Below, in pieces: positions 18,415-27,742 of a stretch of 64,000 nt of DNA. The position numbers and the translations under genes were made by a program. The notes under the pieces were generated by a model that saw only the letters and a list, made by a program, of their open reading frames with translations, searched no databases and was not told the DNA's origin. Positions within the stretch are counted from its first letter, which is position 1; each line of letters opens with the position of its first letter. This DNA is from Rheinheimera sp. (GTDB taxonomy: Bacteria; Pseudomonadota; Gammaproteobacteria; Enterobacterales; Alteromonadaceae), in assembly GCF_030690345.1 (NCBI RefSeq), contig NZ_JAUYGV010000007.1, positions 620,001-684,000 of the forward strand. The letters run 5' to 3'.

Positions 18415-19876
18415 AATCAGCGCCGGTAACAGCAACTGTTGGTAGGGCAGCCGTCTGTTGTAGTGTCTGAGCAGCACGGCGCAGTAGCTGCACTTCGCCT
18501 TCATCTGCTTTGCCGGCTACTGAAACTGCATAGACAGCCGCAACAGAGCTGTCATCAGTAAGAAAAGCTAAAGCCTGATGAAGTTTAGCTTGCGGACTGC
18601 TGATTACGCTGTGTTGCCCGATCTGATACCAGTACAACAGGCTCCTGTAGCTACCGTCGCGTGCCTTTAATTGCAAAATAACAGTATTGTCCCGTGCGAC
18701 TCTGTCTTGCACTTGCCAGCGCTTTGGGTCAAACAAAGCATTTTGCCAACTGATTAATTCACCGACATGCTGCTTGTTTGCATAAAACGCAACAAAATAG
18801 CTGATTCCGGCATTATCAGTGCCTTTTCCCAGCGCCTGGCTGTGTGGAAAGCTGATTCCCCAATCTGCTATAGCGTTGGTGTTTGTGGCGAAAGGCAGGG
18901 AGACTGATACAGCGCTGTCTGGTGTGGTTTGGGCATGCAGTGACAGAGTAAAGCTAAGCGTAGCTGCCAGGGTGAATAAAGAGCAGATCACAACACTGCT
19001 TTGCAGTTGCGGTGTTGCATTACTGCTATTGCTGCGGCTCAGTGCTACCTCTTGGTCGGCAAAGCGGCCACCAAGCCAAAAGCCCGCCAGCAATACAGCA
19101 CCGAAAAACAGCCAGCCGTAAAGATAATGATCGGCACCAAAGCCGAAGCGCATATTCGACACTTCTCCGATATACACCAGCATAAATGCCCTGACACCAT
19201 TAGCCAGTACAGAGATTAATGCCATAAAAACTACAAAACTGACGTGTTTCCATATGCGATTAAAAGTGAGGTAACTAAACAACACTGATATAGCAATGGA
19301 TGCAATTAAAAAACGCAAACCAGAGCAGGCTTCGGCCACTTCAAATAGCCCGGCCGGCGTCGCCAGATATAAGCCTTCGCGATATACCGGTATATTCACC
19401 CAGTGCAGCATCATTACGGTCAGATCCGCGGTGATATCTTGCAGAAGCGGTGATAGTTCTTCGCCAAACGGGACGAGAAAAATCAGATAACCTATAGCAA
19501 ATACATAACGGCGTGCAACGCGGCTACCCAACACCAGCCACAACAGCATCTGCAGTGTTACCACAGCAGCCAGATGCATCAGTAGCGCGATGTCGGCGGC
19601 AAAACCTAACAACCAGACAAATTGAGTTGTGATTAAGATTAATAATGGCAGCCAGGCGACGGGGACGGCACTGCTGTTAGTGTTAACGCTGGTTTTTGCA
19701 CGATAAAAAAAGTACAAACTGATAGGCAGGATCAGATAGCAATGATTATAGGTTGCTGATGAACGCCAGACCCGTTCCATGTCCAGCCATGCATCAGCGT
19801 ACAGCAAGATATAGCAAATTAACGCCAATAGCAGAAGCAGTAATCTGATTGGCAAAGCATTGACCATTGGTATCAC
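18407..19876 (-). CDS. xrtA: Exosortase A fused to an EpsI domain (XrtA)
   Basis: A 489-residue membrane protein. Residues about 1-280 form an exosortase with several membrane segments and the catalytic set Cys184 (in EACSGLRF), Arg229 (in ANGVRAF) and His250 (in DHYLYGWLFF). Residues about 290-475 form an EpsI/DUF3485 domain (ISYFVAFYANKQHVGELISW, SLLYWYQIG) beginning after a further membrane helix, so the exosortase and EpsI are one polypeptide. By family, exosortases cleave PEP-CTERM tails at the inner membrane and probably transfer the protein to a surface anchor. The start is GTG 19876, with GGAG seven bases upstream and GTGA shared with the previous gene; an ATG nine bases later is an alternative. 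No PEP-CTERM substrate was found in this window. Confidence 0.93.
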   Translation of the reverse strand: MIPMVNALPIRLLLLLLALICYILLYADAWLDMERVWRSSATYNHCYLILPISLYFFYRAKTSVNTNSSAVPVAWLPLLILITTQFVWLLGFAADIALLMHLAAVVTLQMLLWLVLGSRVARRYVFAIGYLIFLVPFGEELSPLLQDITADLTVMMLHWVNIPVYREGLYLATPAGLFEVAEACSGLRFLIASIAISVLFSYLTFNRIWKHVSFVVFMALISVLANGVRAFMLVYIGEVSNMRFGFGADHYLYGWLFFGAVLLAGFWLGGRFADQEVALSRSNSSNATPQLQSSVVICSLFTLAATLSFTLSLHAQTTPDSAVSVSLPFATNTNAIADWGISFPHSQALGKGTDNAGISYFVAFYANKQHVGELISWQNALFDPKRWQVQDRVARDNTVILQLKARDGSYRSLLYWYQIGQHSVISSPQAKLHQALAFLTDDSSVAAVYAVSVAGKADEGEVQLLRRAAQTLQQTAALPTVAVTGADYD

Positions 19877-21093
19877 AGCGGATCTCCGGCTATAACATGG
19901 CGCAGCGGCGCCAGAGTTTGCTGCCAGGTAAAGTGCTGTATTATCCAGTGCCGATTTTGCGCTGTGGCCTGCGCTGCGCCCAAAGTCTGCAAACAGGCTT
20001 GACTAAAGGCTTCAACACCATCGGCAATCAGGGCTCCCTGGCCATGCGGGGCATTAATTCCCTCCATTGCCATAGAGGTACACACCACGGTTTTATCCAT
20101 TGCCATGGCTTCGAGCACTTTATTCTGAATACCTCTGGCGATAAGCATCGGTGCCACTGCAAAACGGGCGCCACTAATATAAGGACGCACATCCTGTACG
20201 CGTCCGGTAACAATAACGCCGGGTTGTTGTGCTAAGGCTTTCACATCCTGGCCCGGATTGCCGCCGACAATCAAAAAGTGCAAATCCGGATGCTGCTGTT
20301 TTAATCTTGGCCAAACATGTTGACAGAACCAGCAAACTGCATCGACGTTGGCCCAATAGTCCATGGCACCGGTAAAGACAATGTAGTGCGGCGGCAGCGG
20401 TTTTTCCGCCGATGCCGGCGGCACTTCAGGTGAAAAGTATTCGGTATCAACCCCGTTTAGCACGCTGTATACCCGGCTATGTTGCTGCAGTGGCAGCAAT
20501 GAGCGAAAAGCTTTGGCTTCGTCGTCTGAGACGAACAAACTGCTGTTAAAGTGCTGACATATTTGCATTTCGTATTGTTGCAGTAAGCGTGCTTCCCGCT
20601 GATAAAACCAGCGTTTAATGCCGCCGGACTTTTCTGCATATTGTCGCCATTTATCTGAGTCGATATCGACAAAGTCAATCACTCTGCGTAGTGACTGATA
20701 CTGTTCGTGGTCAACGTACTGCGCCATGGATGACGAGTAAACCAGTACATGATTAATGTCATGTTGCAGCATTTGCTTGTTTACCCAACCGGCCATGGCA
20801 GGGTTAAAGTAGTAGGGCAAGGTGATGGCTGAGTTTGACAAAAATCCGCTTAGACCACGCAGTTTTGCCTGCCATTTAATCAGGTCAATGCAGCATACAC
20901 TGGCACACCATTGCAGTAGTTTATCGCGATACTGCTTGTCGTAAGGGTCATCAATAAAACAGCCAAGGTGAATAGCATAATGTTCACTTAGCGCTTTCAT
21001 CAGATTAAAAGAGCGGATTTTGTCGCCTTTATTCGGTGGATAAGGAATGCGGTGTACCAACATCAGCAGTGCCGGCTTTTTCGGTGAATTCAT
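19873..21093 (-). CDS. Glycosyltransferase of XrtA locus (stp1 type)
   Basis: A 406-residue GT-B glycosyltransferase. The N-terminus LLMLVHRIPYPPNKGDKIRS is the hallmark of the family described as 'sugar transferase, PEP-CTERM/EpsH1 system associated' (TIGR03087-like), which lies next to exosortase A genes. The donor half has IVFTGAMDYWANVDAVCWFC, LHFLIVGGNPGQDVKAL and MLIARGIQNKVLEAMAMDKT, the last replacing the usual E-x7-E block. ATG 21093 shares ATGA with the FemAB stop and its own stop shares GTGA with the exosortase start, so translation of three genes is coupled. Confidence 0.9.
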   Translation of the reverse strand: MNSPKKPALLMLVHRIPYPPNKGDKIRSFNLMKALSEHYAIHLGCFIDDPYDKQYRDKLLQWCASVCCIDLIKWQAKLRGLSGFLSNSAITLPYYFNPAMAGWVNKQMLQHDINHVLVYSSSMAQYVDHEQYQSLRRVIDFVDIDSDKWRQYAEKSGGIKRWFYQREARLLQQYEMQICQHFNSSLFVSDDEAKAFRSLLPLQQHSRVYSVLNGVDTEYFSPEVPPASAEKPLPPHYIVFTGAMDYWANVDAVCWFCQHVWPRLKQQHPDLHFLIVGGNPGQDVKALAQQPGVIVTGRVQDVRPYISGARFAVAPMLIARGIQNKVLEAMAMDKTVVCTSMAMEGINAPHGQGALIADGVEAFSQACLQTLGAAQATAQNRHWIIQHFTWQQTLAPLRHVIAGDPL

Positions 21094-22118
21094 CCCAAAT
21101 ACCTCGATAACTTAGGCCCCAGCCATTGGCTGGCTGCCAATGGCAGGCGCTGCCAAAGCTTAATAAACAGCTGATATTTAGGGTTGTTTGGACTGACATC
21201 AGGCAAAACATTGGCTTTCACCAGATGATACTGATAGGGCAACTCTACCGGTGTCATACCCCAATGCCGCTTATAATGATAAGCACCGGAGTCAAGTTTG
21301 CTTCTGCCAAAGTCGTATGAGCTGCAATTTTTGTTAATGCGGGCATGGCACATCAGCTGATAATACATGTAGTCATTACTTTTTAATGACTTGGCATCAA
21401 AGGTGCCACCGCCGTAGTAAGGCAACACTTCATTTTTAAAGTAGAAGCTTAATACTGATGAAACGGCCTTTTGTTGCTGCCTTACCGTGAGTATTTCTGT
21501 GTGCTCAGGAAACACCTGGCTGATTTTGCGGAAAAACGCTTTGCTGAACACCGGGGTGCCCAGGTTTCTGACACTTTCGGAATAGGTTTGGTAAAAATCG
21601 TCAGTATTGCTGTCCAAAGTAAAATTTAACGGCTCATTCAAAGCCTGACGCACAACGGCACGTTGTTTCTTTTTAATATTGGCCAGTATTTGCTCCGGCG
21701 TCTCGGCCAATGAGCTGGCAAAATATGCATGTTGGCTGCGGGTGGTAAAACTATTTTGCTGTGCAGTTTTATAGCGTAGTTCTAAATGGTGCACATTGAG
21801 TGATGTTGCCAGCTCAACGGCAGCCTGCTCTAAAAAGCGTTTTACCGCCGGCGAGCCCAAAGCGCCGCCATAGACACAAAATGGTGTAGACACCAGCGCA
21901 TCACCGAACAATAAGCTTTTTACTCTGGCCAATGGCAATACGCCGACTATGTTGTTTTGTTCGGTCGCATAAAGGTAGTAACAGCGATGGCCGGTGTCGG
22001 CAATAACTTGCTGCCAACCGGATAAATGAAAAAAAGTGGCTTCTTCGCAGGAGTTGACAAAGTTGTCCCATGCCACCGCTTGCTCGTCCATGAGCGACAA
22101 TGTATTCAATTGATACAT
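21090..22118 (-). CDS. XrtA-associated FemAB-like protein
   Basis: A 342-residue FemAB/BioF2-like protein. The opening MYQLNTLSLMDEQAVAWDNF, then FFHLSGWQQVIADTGHRCYY and VGVLPLARVKSLLFGDALVS, match the family I know as 'FemAB-related protein, PEP-CTERM system-associated' (TIGR03019-like). A GNAT-type C-terminal half follows (YYGGGTFDAKSLKSNDYMYY, YDFGRSKLDSGAYHYKRHWG). By family it transfers an aminoacyl or acyl group; the substrate in XrtA loci is not established. I chose ATG 22118 with AAAGGG upstream; the longest frame would add 19 residues that overlap the deacetylase. The gene starts 14 bases after the deacetylase stop. Confidence 0.88.
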   Translation of the reverse strand: MYQLNTLSLMDEQAVAWDNFVNSCEEATFFHLSGWQQVIADTGHRCYYLYATEQNNIVGVLPLARVKSLLFGDALVSTPFCVYGGALGSPAVKRFLEQAAVELATSLNVHHLELRYKTAQQNSFTTRSQHAYFASSLAETPEQILANIKKKQRAVVRQALNEPLNFTLDSNTDDFYQTYSESVRNLGTPVFSKAFFRKISQVFPEHTEILTVRQQQKAVSSVLSFYFKNEVLPYYGGGTFDAKSLKSNDYMYYQLMCHARINKNCSSYDFGRSKLDSGAYHYKRHWGMTPVELPYQYHLVKANVLPDVSPNNPKYQLFIKLWQRLPLAASQWLGPKLSRYLG

Positions 22119-22132
22119 CAGTTTCCCTTTAA

Positions 22133-22987
22133 TTAAACAAAATACGGCTGGTAAACTTCTCTTACAGTGCGCCACTGATAATCCTGCAGCAGCAATTCCA
22201 GCTTAGCACTCATCCGGTGCAGGTTGGTGTAATGACGCAAGCGTGATTTTAACGGGGCGCTGCTAAACCTGGGCTGTTGCGGGTCAATTTCCCACGGATG
22301 AAAGTAAAACATATAGGGCGCAGCGCTTTGCTTTAAATAACTGTCTATACCCTTCTTACTTAACCAATACGGCATCAGGCGAAAGTAGCCTCCACCGGCC
22401 ACCGGCCATTGTTTACCCACTTTATTCAATACCGGCATCGGGCATTCCCATATACCCTCAGGCCTCTTGTAAGGTTGTTGCGGCCAATCGGGGGTGCCGT
22501 ATAAATCGTGCACTACAGGGTAGGTACTGGAGCTGTACAAATAACCTGCTGCGGCCAGTGTATCAAAGGCCCACTCATTGCTTTTACCAATTGAAAAGCT
22601 GGGCGCTCTGTAGCCGGTTATCGCAGTGCCGGTAATATCTTCCAGCAGCGCTTTAGCGCGGCGCACATCAATAGCGAACTCTGTAGCAGATTGCACCGAG
22701 GCTTTGGCATGGTTATAGCCGTGGCTGGCTACTTCATGGCCGCCGGCATGTATTTTCCTGACCAGTTGCGGATAACGTTCGGCAACCCAACCCAAAATAA
22801 AAAAGGTGGCTTTAGCCTGGTGACGATCAAATTGTTCAAGCAACATTTCGGTATTACGTTCTACCCGTTGCGGCAATGTAGCCCAGCTGTCAGAAGAGAC
22901 TGTGCTGTCAAATGCCGCCACATGAAAATAATCTTCTACGTCGACTGTCAGGGCGTTACTTCTTACTACGGGTAACGGCATCTGCAT
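22133..22987 (-). CDS. XrtA-associated polysaccharide deacetylase
   Basis: A 284-residue polysaccharide deacetylase with a C-terminal DUF3473-like region, matching the family 'polysaccharide deacetylase, PEP-CTERM locus' (TIGR03006-like). Motifs are TVDVEDYFHV (residues about 14-23, the metal-binding aspartates), EVASHGYNH (motif 2 HxxxH type) and the downstream TGYRAPSFSIG. The C-terminal YMFYFHPWEIDP supplies the late conserved histidine. By family it deacetylates an N-acetyl sugar; no export signal is seen. ATG 22987 overlaps the stop of the priming transferase by one base (TAATG) with AAGGG five bases upstream. Confidence 0.92.
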   Translation of the reverse strand: MQMPLPVVRSNALTVDVEDYFHVAAFDSTVSSDSWATLPQRVERNTEMLLEQFDRHQAKATFFILGWVAERYPQLVRKIHAGGHEVASHGYNHAKASVQSATEFAIDVRRAKALLEDITGTAITGYRAPSFSIGKSNEWAFDTLAAAGYLYSSSTYPVVHDLYGTPDWPQQPYKRPEGIWECPMPVLNKVGKQWPVAGGGYFRLMPYWLSKKGIDSYLKQSAAPYMFYFHPWEIDPQQPRFSSAPLKSRLRHYTNLHRMSAKLELLLQDYQWRTVREVYQPYFV

Positions 22988-24396
22988 TAACGCCCTTTAC
23001 CAAACAGCACTATTTCAACGGTCCTGATCAGGATCATCAAATCGAGGAACAAGCTGCGGTGCTTAATGTAATACAGGTCAAACTTCAGTTTTTCCTGTGC
23101 ATCCTCAGCCGTTGAGCCATAAGGGTATTTAAGCTGGGCCCAACCGGTTAAACCGGGTTTAACATTGTGCCTTTGGTTGTAGTAGGGAATATCCTTCACC
23201 AACTGATGGACAAACTCCGGACGTTCCGGCCGCGGGCCGACAAAACCCATTTCACCGGCTAATACGTTCATCAATTGCGGTAATTCATCAATGCGGTACT
23301 TCCGGATAATACGGCCAACCCTGGTGACCCTGTCATCATTGGTTGTTGCCCAGCGCGCGCCGTTTTTTTCAGCATCGTGGCGCATGCTACGAAATTTAAG
23401 AATATAAAACGGCTTGCCATCAAAGCCAACGCGTAATTGCCGGTAAAATATTGGTGCGCCGGTACTGCGACCATCTTCCAGATAGATTAGCAACGCGGTG
23501 ATCAGCATAATAGGCCAGGTTACTGCTAACATCAGGACGGCGAGGATCAGGTTGAGCTTATAATCGAGATTAGTTTTAAAGCGTTGGTTCAAATCCAGAC
23601 CATTAGCATAGATAACCCAACTGGGGTAAATCAGGTTTACTGCAATTTGCCCGGTTTCCCGCTCAATAAAGTCAAGTATTTCAATGACATCGATGCCACG
23701 GGTTTTACACTTAAATAAATGCTCGACCGGCAGCATATTGCGGCGTTCATCACAAGCAATCACTAACTGATCAATATTGTTTTCAGACACGAATTGAAAC
23801 AGATCATTCTGGTAGTCGAAGCGGGTAAGGCGATGCTCAGGAATGCCGGCATTTTTGTCGCCTTCAATTGGGGTGAAACCAAAAATTTCGAAATTACGCT
23901 TATCTACATTGCGGCGCATACGGCGTTCGATAATAGAGGCGCGCTCACCGGCACCTAAAATTAAAATCCGTCGTCTGCTGATACGGGTAATGTCGTGGTA
24001 GTGAAACAGCGCTCTGAAACAAGACAGAAATAAAGCCGCCAATCCGGACGCTATAGCCAGGTAGACAGTGCCGATGTGTAAAAAAGAGAACAGCTGAAAC
24101 ACGATAAATTCGAGTAAAATAGCGTTAAAAGTTAAGGTAATAACAACACGTTTAATAATACCTTTTTGGCCTTCGCGTAGCTTTTGATCATACAGGCCAA
24201 CCGAAAGGGCGCACAACATCACAGACGCTGCGAATATTAGTGCATTGATTAAACGGTGATCGAGGGAAATTGGGGAGGCATAAAAACTGTAGATATAACT
24301 GGCGAGCATACTGGAGAGTGCCAACAGCACCAATTCCCCCAGAAGAAACAGCTTATCTGCAATCGTATTTCTTCCATAACGACTTGCTATACTCAT
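22987..24396 (-). CDS. Priming undecaprenyl-phosphate sugar transferase, XrtA-associated
   Basis: A 469-residue polyprenyl glycosylphosphotransferase. The N-terminal half has about four membrane segments and a nucleotide-binding-like CoA_binding_3 stretch (ILILGAGERASIIERRMRRN). The C-terminal catalytic domain is typical of WcaJ/WbaP enzymes: FYRQLRVGFDGKPFYILKFR, RKYRIDELPQLMNVLAGEM and FVGPRPERPEFV, followed by NVKPGLTGWAQLKYPYGST. It should place the first sugar phosphate on undecaprenyl phosphate. The 'EpsB_2/TIGR03013-like' family lies in XrtA loci. I start at ATG 24396 because AAGGA stands seven bases before it; the ATG at 24414 has no good site. It is the first gene of the leftward operon. 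Confidence 0.92.
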   Translation of the reverse strand: MSIASRYGRNTIADKLFLLGELVLLALSSMLASYIYSFYASPISLDHRLINALIFAASVMLCALSVGLYDQKLREGQKGIIKRVVITLTFNAILLEFIVFQLFSFLHIGTVYLAIASGLAALFLSCFRALFHYHDITRISRRRILILGAGERASIIERRMRRNVDKRNFEIFGFTPIEGDKNAGIPEHRLTRFDYQNDLFQFVSENNIDQLVIACDERRNMLPVEHLFKCKTRGIDVIEILDFIERETGQIAVNLIYPSWVIYANGLDLNQRFKTNLDYKLNLILAVLMLAVTWPIMLITALLIYLEDGRSTGAPIFYRQLRVGFDGKPFYILKFRSMRHDAEKNGARWATTNDDRVTRVGRIIRKYRIDELPQLMNVLAGEMGFVGPRPERPEFVHQLVKDIPYYNQRHNVKPGLTGWAQLKYPYGSTAEDAQEKLKFDLYYIKHRSLFLDLMILIRTVEIVLFGKGR

Positions 24397-24582
24397 AACG
24401 ACATCCTTGTGCATCCATTGCGTTTAGGCTGTTGCAGACCTGTGTTGCATATCCATCTGCAAAATTTAGCTCAGTAATTATACTATTTCTACGGCAAAAC
24501 AGAAATTATATTTTCTTTTTTTGCAGCACAAGCGTAAATTTTTAAGTTATATTGTCAGGGCATCAGTAAAAGGACCAGTACT
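24397..24582. promoter_or_regulatory. Divergent promoter region of the XrtA locus
   Basis: This AT-rich gap separates the leftward operon from the rightward export set and should carry promoters for both. For the leftward operon a perfect -10 hexamer TATAAT is seen on the minus strand at 24477-24482, but the -35 region at a 16-17 base distance is weak. For the rightward genes a TTGCAG (24521-24526) and TTATAT (24547-24552) are present with a spacer near 20 bases, too long to be convincing. No GG-N10-GC sigma-54 element, which the PrsK/PrsR-type regulators of some XrtA systems use, was found. Confidence 0.45.
24477..24482 (-). promoter_or_regulatory. -10 hexamer candidate for leftward exopolysaccharide operon
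   Basis: A perfect TATAAT on the minus strand, about 80 bases before the start of the priming transferase gene. The upstream sequence at a 16-17 base spacer (TTTCTG/TTCTGT) matches the -35 consensus poorly, so activation or an alternative factor may be needed. Confidence 0.35.
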
Positions 24583-25215
24583 ATGATGGCGTCATCTGCG
24601 AAAGGATATTGCGGTTTAGCATTGATTTTAAGTCTGTTTTTATCAGCTTGTTCAGTTAATCCGTTACCGCGGGCAACTGTGCAAAACTCCCTCACTACTT
24701 CAGTAGATAATTACCAGTACCTGATAGGTCCGGGTGATTCTGTTTCTATTTTCGTTTGGCGTAACCCCGAATTATCAGGTGCCTTCCTTGTCAGACCGGA
24801 CGGGAAAATCTCGACGTCACTGGTTGAGGATGTCCCTGTCAGTGGCAAAACGCCAACCCAGTTAGCCAGAGATATGGAAGCTATACTGAGTAAGTATATC
24901 CGTGATCCTGTGGTGACGGTTTCCATGACTGGTTTTGTTGGCCCTTATAGCGAGCAGGTCCGGGTGATAGGCGCGGCTGCTAATCCGCGGGCAATCAGTT
25001 ATCGCGAATATATGACGTTGTTGGATTTGATGATTGCTGTCGGCGGTTTAACCGAATTTGCCGATGGTAACGGCGCTAAATTGGTCAGGGTAAAGGATGG
25101 TGAGCAGCAGACATTTGATCTGCAGCTGGATAATCTCATCCGTGAAGGTGAGATCGGTGCCAATGTTGATATATTGCCCGGTGATATCATCATAATACCG
25201 GAAGCATGGTTTTAA
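24583..25215 (+). CDS. Polysaccharide export outer-membrane lipoprotein, XrtA-associated (Wza-like)
   Basis: A 210-residue lipoprotein. The signal ends in the lipobox LSAC (LFLSACSVN), with Cys near residue 23. It then has a Poly_export domain (YLIGPGDSVSIFVWRNPELS, VRPDGKISTSLVEDVPVSGK) and a SLBB-like region (VRVIGAAANPRAISYREYMT, LPGDIIIIPEAWF). Length and motifs fit 'polysaccharide export protein, PEP-CTERM system' (TIGR03027-like). By family it forms the outer-membrane outlet for the polymer. AAAGGA lies eight bases before the ATG. It opens the rightward export cluster; the next start is 38 bases downstream. Confidence 0.93.
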   Translation: MMASSAKGYCGLALILSLFLSACSVNPLPRATVQNSLTTSVDNYQYLIGPGDSVSIFVWRNPELSGAFLVRPDGKISTSLVEDVPVSGKTPTQLARDMEAILSKYIRDPVVTVSMTGFVGPYSEQVRVIGAAANPRAISYREYMTLLDLMIAVGGLTEFADGNGAKLVRVKDGEQQTFDLQLDNLIREGEIGANVDILPGDIIIIPEAWF

Positions 25216-25253
25216 GCAGCAAGGGTTAGCTGCGTAGGTTCAGGGAGTGATAC

Positions 25254-26849
25254 ATGAGAGAGTTACAACAGGCAATTGAGCAGGTTTACACCTATGTCCA
25301 GGGCGTATGGATACGCCGGCGCTATGTGGTGATTACCGCTTGGTTAATTTGTCCGGCTGGTTGGTTCTATGTCTATAATATGCCGCCGACCTTTGAGGCA
25401 AACGCCAAACTATACGTTGAAACCAGTACTGTACTGCAGCCTTTATTGCAGGGGCTGGCGTTGCGTACCAACAGCGATGATGAAATAAAGCTGATGGCCA
25501 GAACTTTGCTAAGCAGGCCTAATTTGGAAAAAATTGCCCGCGCAACAGACCTTGATATTGTGGCAAAAGATGACAAAGCTTTTGAGGCGTTGATCGACGG
25601 CTTACAAAAGCAGATCCAGATATCGGCATCCGGGCGCGAAAATATCTACGTCATATCATATAGCAATCCGCAACCTCAAATGGCGTTAAAAGTGGTGCAG
25701 GAAACGCTGAATAATTTTGTTGAAGGCCAACTTGGCTCCAGTCGCGCTGATTCGCAAACGGCAGAACGTTTTCTCAACAATCAGATTACCGATTACGAAC
25801 GGCGCTTAATGGAAGCCGAAATTCGTTTATCTGACTTTAAAAAACAGCGTATGAATATGTTGCCCGGCAATCAAAGCGATTACTACAGCCAAATAAGCAA
25901 TGAAAAGAGTCGGTTGGAAGAGGCCAGATTAGCGTTGCGTGAACTGGAAACCAGATTAAGCTCGGCAAAAAGTCAATTGGCAGGCGAGGAACCAGTGTTT
26001 GGTGTAATGCCTTTTGCCGGCAGTACCAACAGACCTGCGACTGAGTTTGACGAACGGATTAAGAGTCTGCAGTCGCAACTGGACGGTTTATTGATCCGCT
26101 ACACTGAATTTCATCCGGATGTGCTGGAAACAAAACGCTTGCTGGCGCAACTTGAAACACAGCGCGATGAAGAATTGGAGGCTTTTGCGCAAATTTCATC
26201 GGAGAACCCGGCACAGAACGTTAATCTGAATCAGAACGCTGTATATCAGGAATTACGCATCAGTGTCTCCAGATTGGAGACTGAGGTGGCGTCAATCAAA
26301 GTGCGGGTCAAGGCCTATGAAAATAACGTGGCGGAACTTGAAAGTAAACTTAATTTGATTCCTGAAATAGAAGCCGAATTTACCGGGTTAAATCGAGATT
26401 ACGATATTACCAAATCAAAATATGAGGCTTTATTGTCACGCCGTGAATCGGCTGAGTTATCCCGCAGAGCTGACGCGTCTGAGCAGGATGTGCAGTTTAA
26501 TATCATAGAGCCGCCAAGGGTGCCTTTGACACCGTCTGGCCCAAATCGGGGCCTATTTTATACCTTAGTGTTGTTTGTTGGTGTGGGAGCCGGTGTCTGT
26601 TTAGCATTTTTACGCAGTCTGATATCACCGGTGCTGACGCGTGCATCGCAGTTAAAAAGCATCACAGATTTTCCGGTATTCGGTGTGGTATCACATACTG
26701 ACAAATATGCGATCTTGAAGCAGGTTAGAATGCACTTTGTTTATTTTGCCATGCTCAGTGGTGGTTTACTGCTCTGTTATATCGCGTTATTAAGTAATGA
26801 AGTGTTGTTTGGTCGTTCCGCTGAATTGTTATTGAGGGTTATCCGGTGA
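25254..26849 (+). CDS. XrtA-associated chain-length determinant (Wzz-like)
   Basis: A 531-residue polysaccharide co-polymerase. There is one membrane segment near residues 24-45 (VVITAWLICPAGWFYVYNMP) and a second near 440-460 (LFYTLVLFVGVGAGVCLAFL), with a third close to the C-terminus. Between them lies a long periplasmic coiled-coil region rich in E, L, Q and R (about residues 175-400). Length and order match 'polysaccharide chain length determinant, PEP-CTERM locus' (TIGR03007-like). By family it controls polymer length and joins the kinase in the inner-membrane complex. The start ATG follows GGGAG at six bases. Its stop overlaps the GTG start of the kinase gene (GTGA). Confidence 0.92.
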   Translation: MRELQQAIEQVYTYVQGVWIRRRYVVITAWLICPAGWFYVYNMPPTFEANAKLYVETSTVLQPLLQGLALRTNSDDEIKLMARTLLSRPNLEKIARATDLDIVAKDDKAFEALIDGLQKQIQISASGRENIYVISYSNPQPQMALKVVQETLNNFVEGQLGSSRADSQTAERFLNNQITDYERRLMEAEIRLSDFKKQRMNMLPGNQSDYYSQISNEKSRLEEARLALRELETRLSSAKSQLAGEEPVFGVMPFAGSTNRPATEFDERIKSLQSQLDGLLIRYTEFHPDVLETKRLLAQLETQRDEELEAFAQISSENPAQNVNLNQNAVYQELRISVSRLETEVASIKVRVKAYENNVAELESKLNLIPEIEAEFTGLNRDYDITKSKYEALLSRRESAELSRRADASEQDVQFNIIEPPRVPLTPSGPNRGLFYTLVLFVGVGAGVCLAFLRSLISPVLTRASQLKSITDFPVFGVVSHTDKYAILKQVRMHFVYFAMLSGGLLLCYIALLSNEVLFGRSAELLLRVIR

Positions 26850-27742
26850 GTATTATTGAAAAAGCCATCAGCAAACAGGTGCAGCAGTCTGATCCCAAAC
26901 CATTAAGCACTATTGAACGCACCCAGGCTGCTATTGAGTCCGGAAATGAGCCTGCTGCCGGGCCCGTTGTCACTGCTGTAGCGTCTGATACAGCTGAATT
27001 CTCAGATCATAAAGCCTTTATTGAGTTGAATTTACCTGAGTTGGAAAAGAAGAATTTTGTATCCTTGTCCAGTGAGCGCCGTCTGATTAATGAAGAGTAT
27101 CGGGTGATAAAACGCAAACTGATTAACAACGCTTTTGGTGCACTTAGCGGCACGTTAAAGCATTCGAATCTTATTCTGGTTACCAGCTCCAGACCAGGTG
27201 AAGGTAAAACCTTTTCGGCTATTAACCTGGCATTGAGCATCGCTCTGGAACAGGATAAAACAGTATTGCTGGTAGACAGTGATGTATTGCGGCCAAGCGT
27301 ATCGAAAAGTCTGAACATAAAATACGATATTGGCTTAACGGACTATCTGTTATCAGATGAGATTAAGGTGTCTGATATTATGCTTAGTACTAATGTTGAG
27401 CGGTTAAAGATCATTACCGCAGGCCGGCCACATCACTTGTCAACAGAGCTACTGGCCAGTGAGCGTATGCTGATGTTGGCTAATGAATTTGCCTCGCGTT
27501 ACCATGACCGTATCGTTATTTTTGACGCGCCGCCGTTGCTTGGAGTTAATGAAACTTCCGTAATGGCGTCGATGTGTGGCCAGGCTGTGGTGGTATTAGA
27601 AGAAAACCGCACTAAAATAGCTGAGATTGAGCAGGCTGTAGCACTGTTACCAAAAGATATCGCCACCGGTTTTCTGATTAACAAAGCACACCGTAACCAG
27701 GGTAAAGGTTATGGCTATGGTTATTACTATGGTGCCGGCTAG
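26846..27742 (+). CDS. XrtA-associated tyrosine autokinase (BY-kinase)
   Basis: A 298-residue cytoplasmic BY-kinase. It has Walker A SSRPGEGKT (residues 114-122), Walker A' LLVDSD (141-146) and a Walker B-like RIVIFDAPPLL near residue 221-231. The C-terminus is a glycine-tyrosine tail (GKGYGYGYYYGAG), the expected site of autophosphorylation and similar in type to the tyrosine clusters of Wzc/CpsD. Family: 'exopolysaccharide/PEP-CTERM locus tyrosine autokinase' (TIGR03018-like). It starts at GTG 26846, with GAGG seven bases upstream and GTGA shared with the Wzz-like gene. The membrane activator is therefore the separate upstream protein. The DNA of its tyrosine tail overlaps the start of the next gene in another frame. 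Confidence 0.92.
   Translation: MSIIEKAISKQVQQSDPKPLSTIERTQAAIESGNEPAAGPVVTAVASDTAEFSDHKAFIELNLPELEKKNFVSLSSERRLINEEYRVIKRKLINNAFGALSGTLKHSNLILVTSSRPGEGKTFSAINLALSIALEQDKTVLLVDSDVLRPSVSKSLNIKYDIGLTDYLLSDEIKVSDIMLSTNVERLKIITAGRPHHLSTELLASERMLMLANEFASRYHDRIVIFDAPPLLGVNETSVMASMCGQAVVVLEENRTKIAEIEQAVALLPKDIATGFLINKAHRNQGKGYGYGYYYGAG

Noticed and set aside
24397-24582. Sigma-54 (-24/-12) promoter in the XrtA divergent region
   Set aside because: GG and GC pairs at the required ten-base spacing were not found on either strand.
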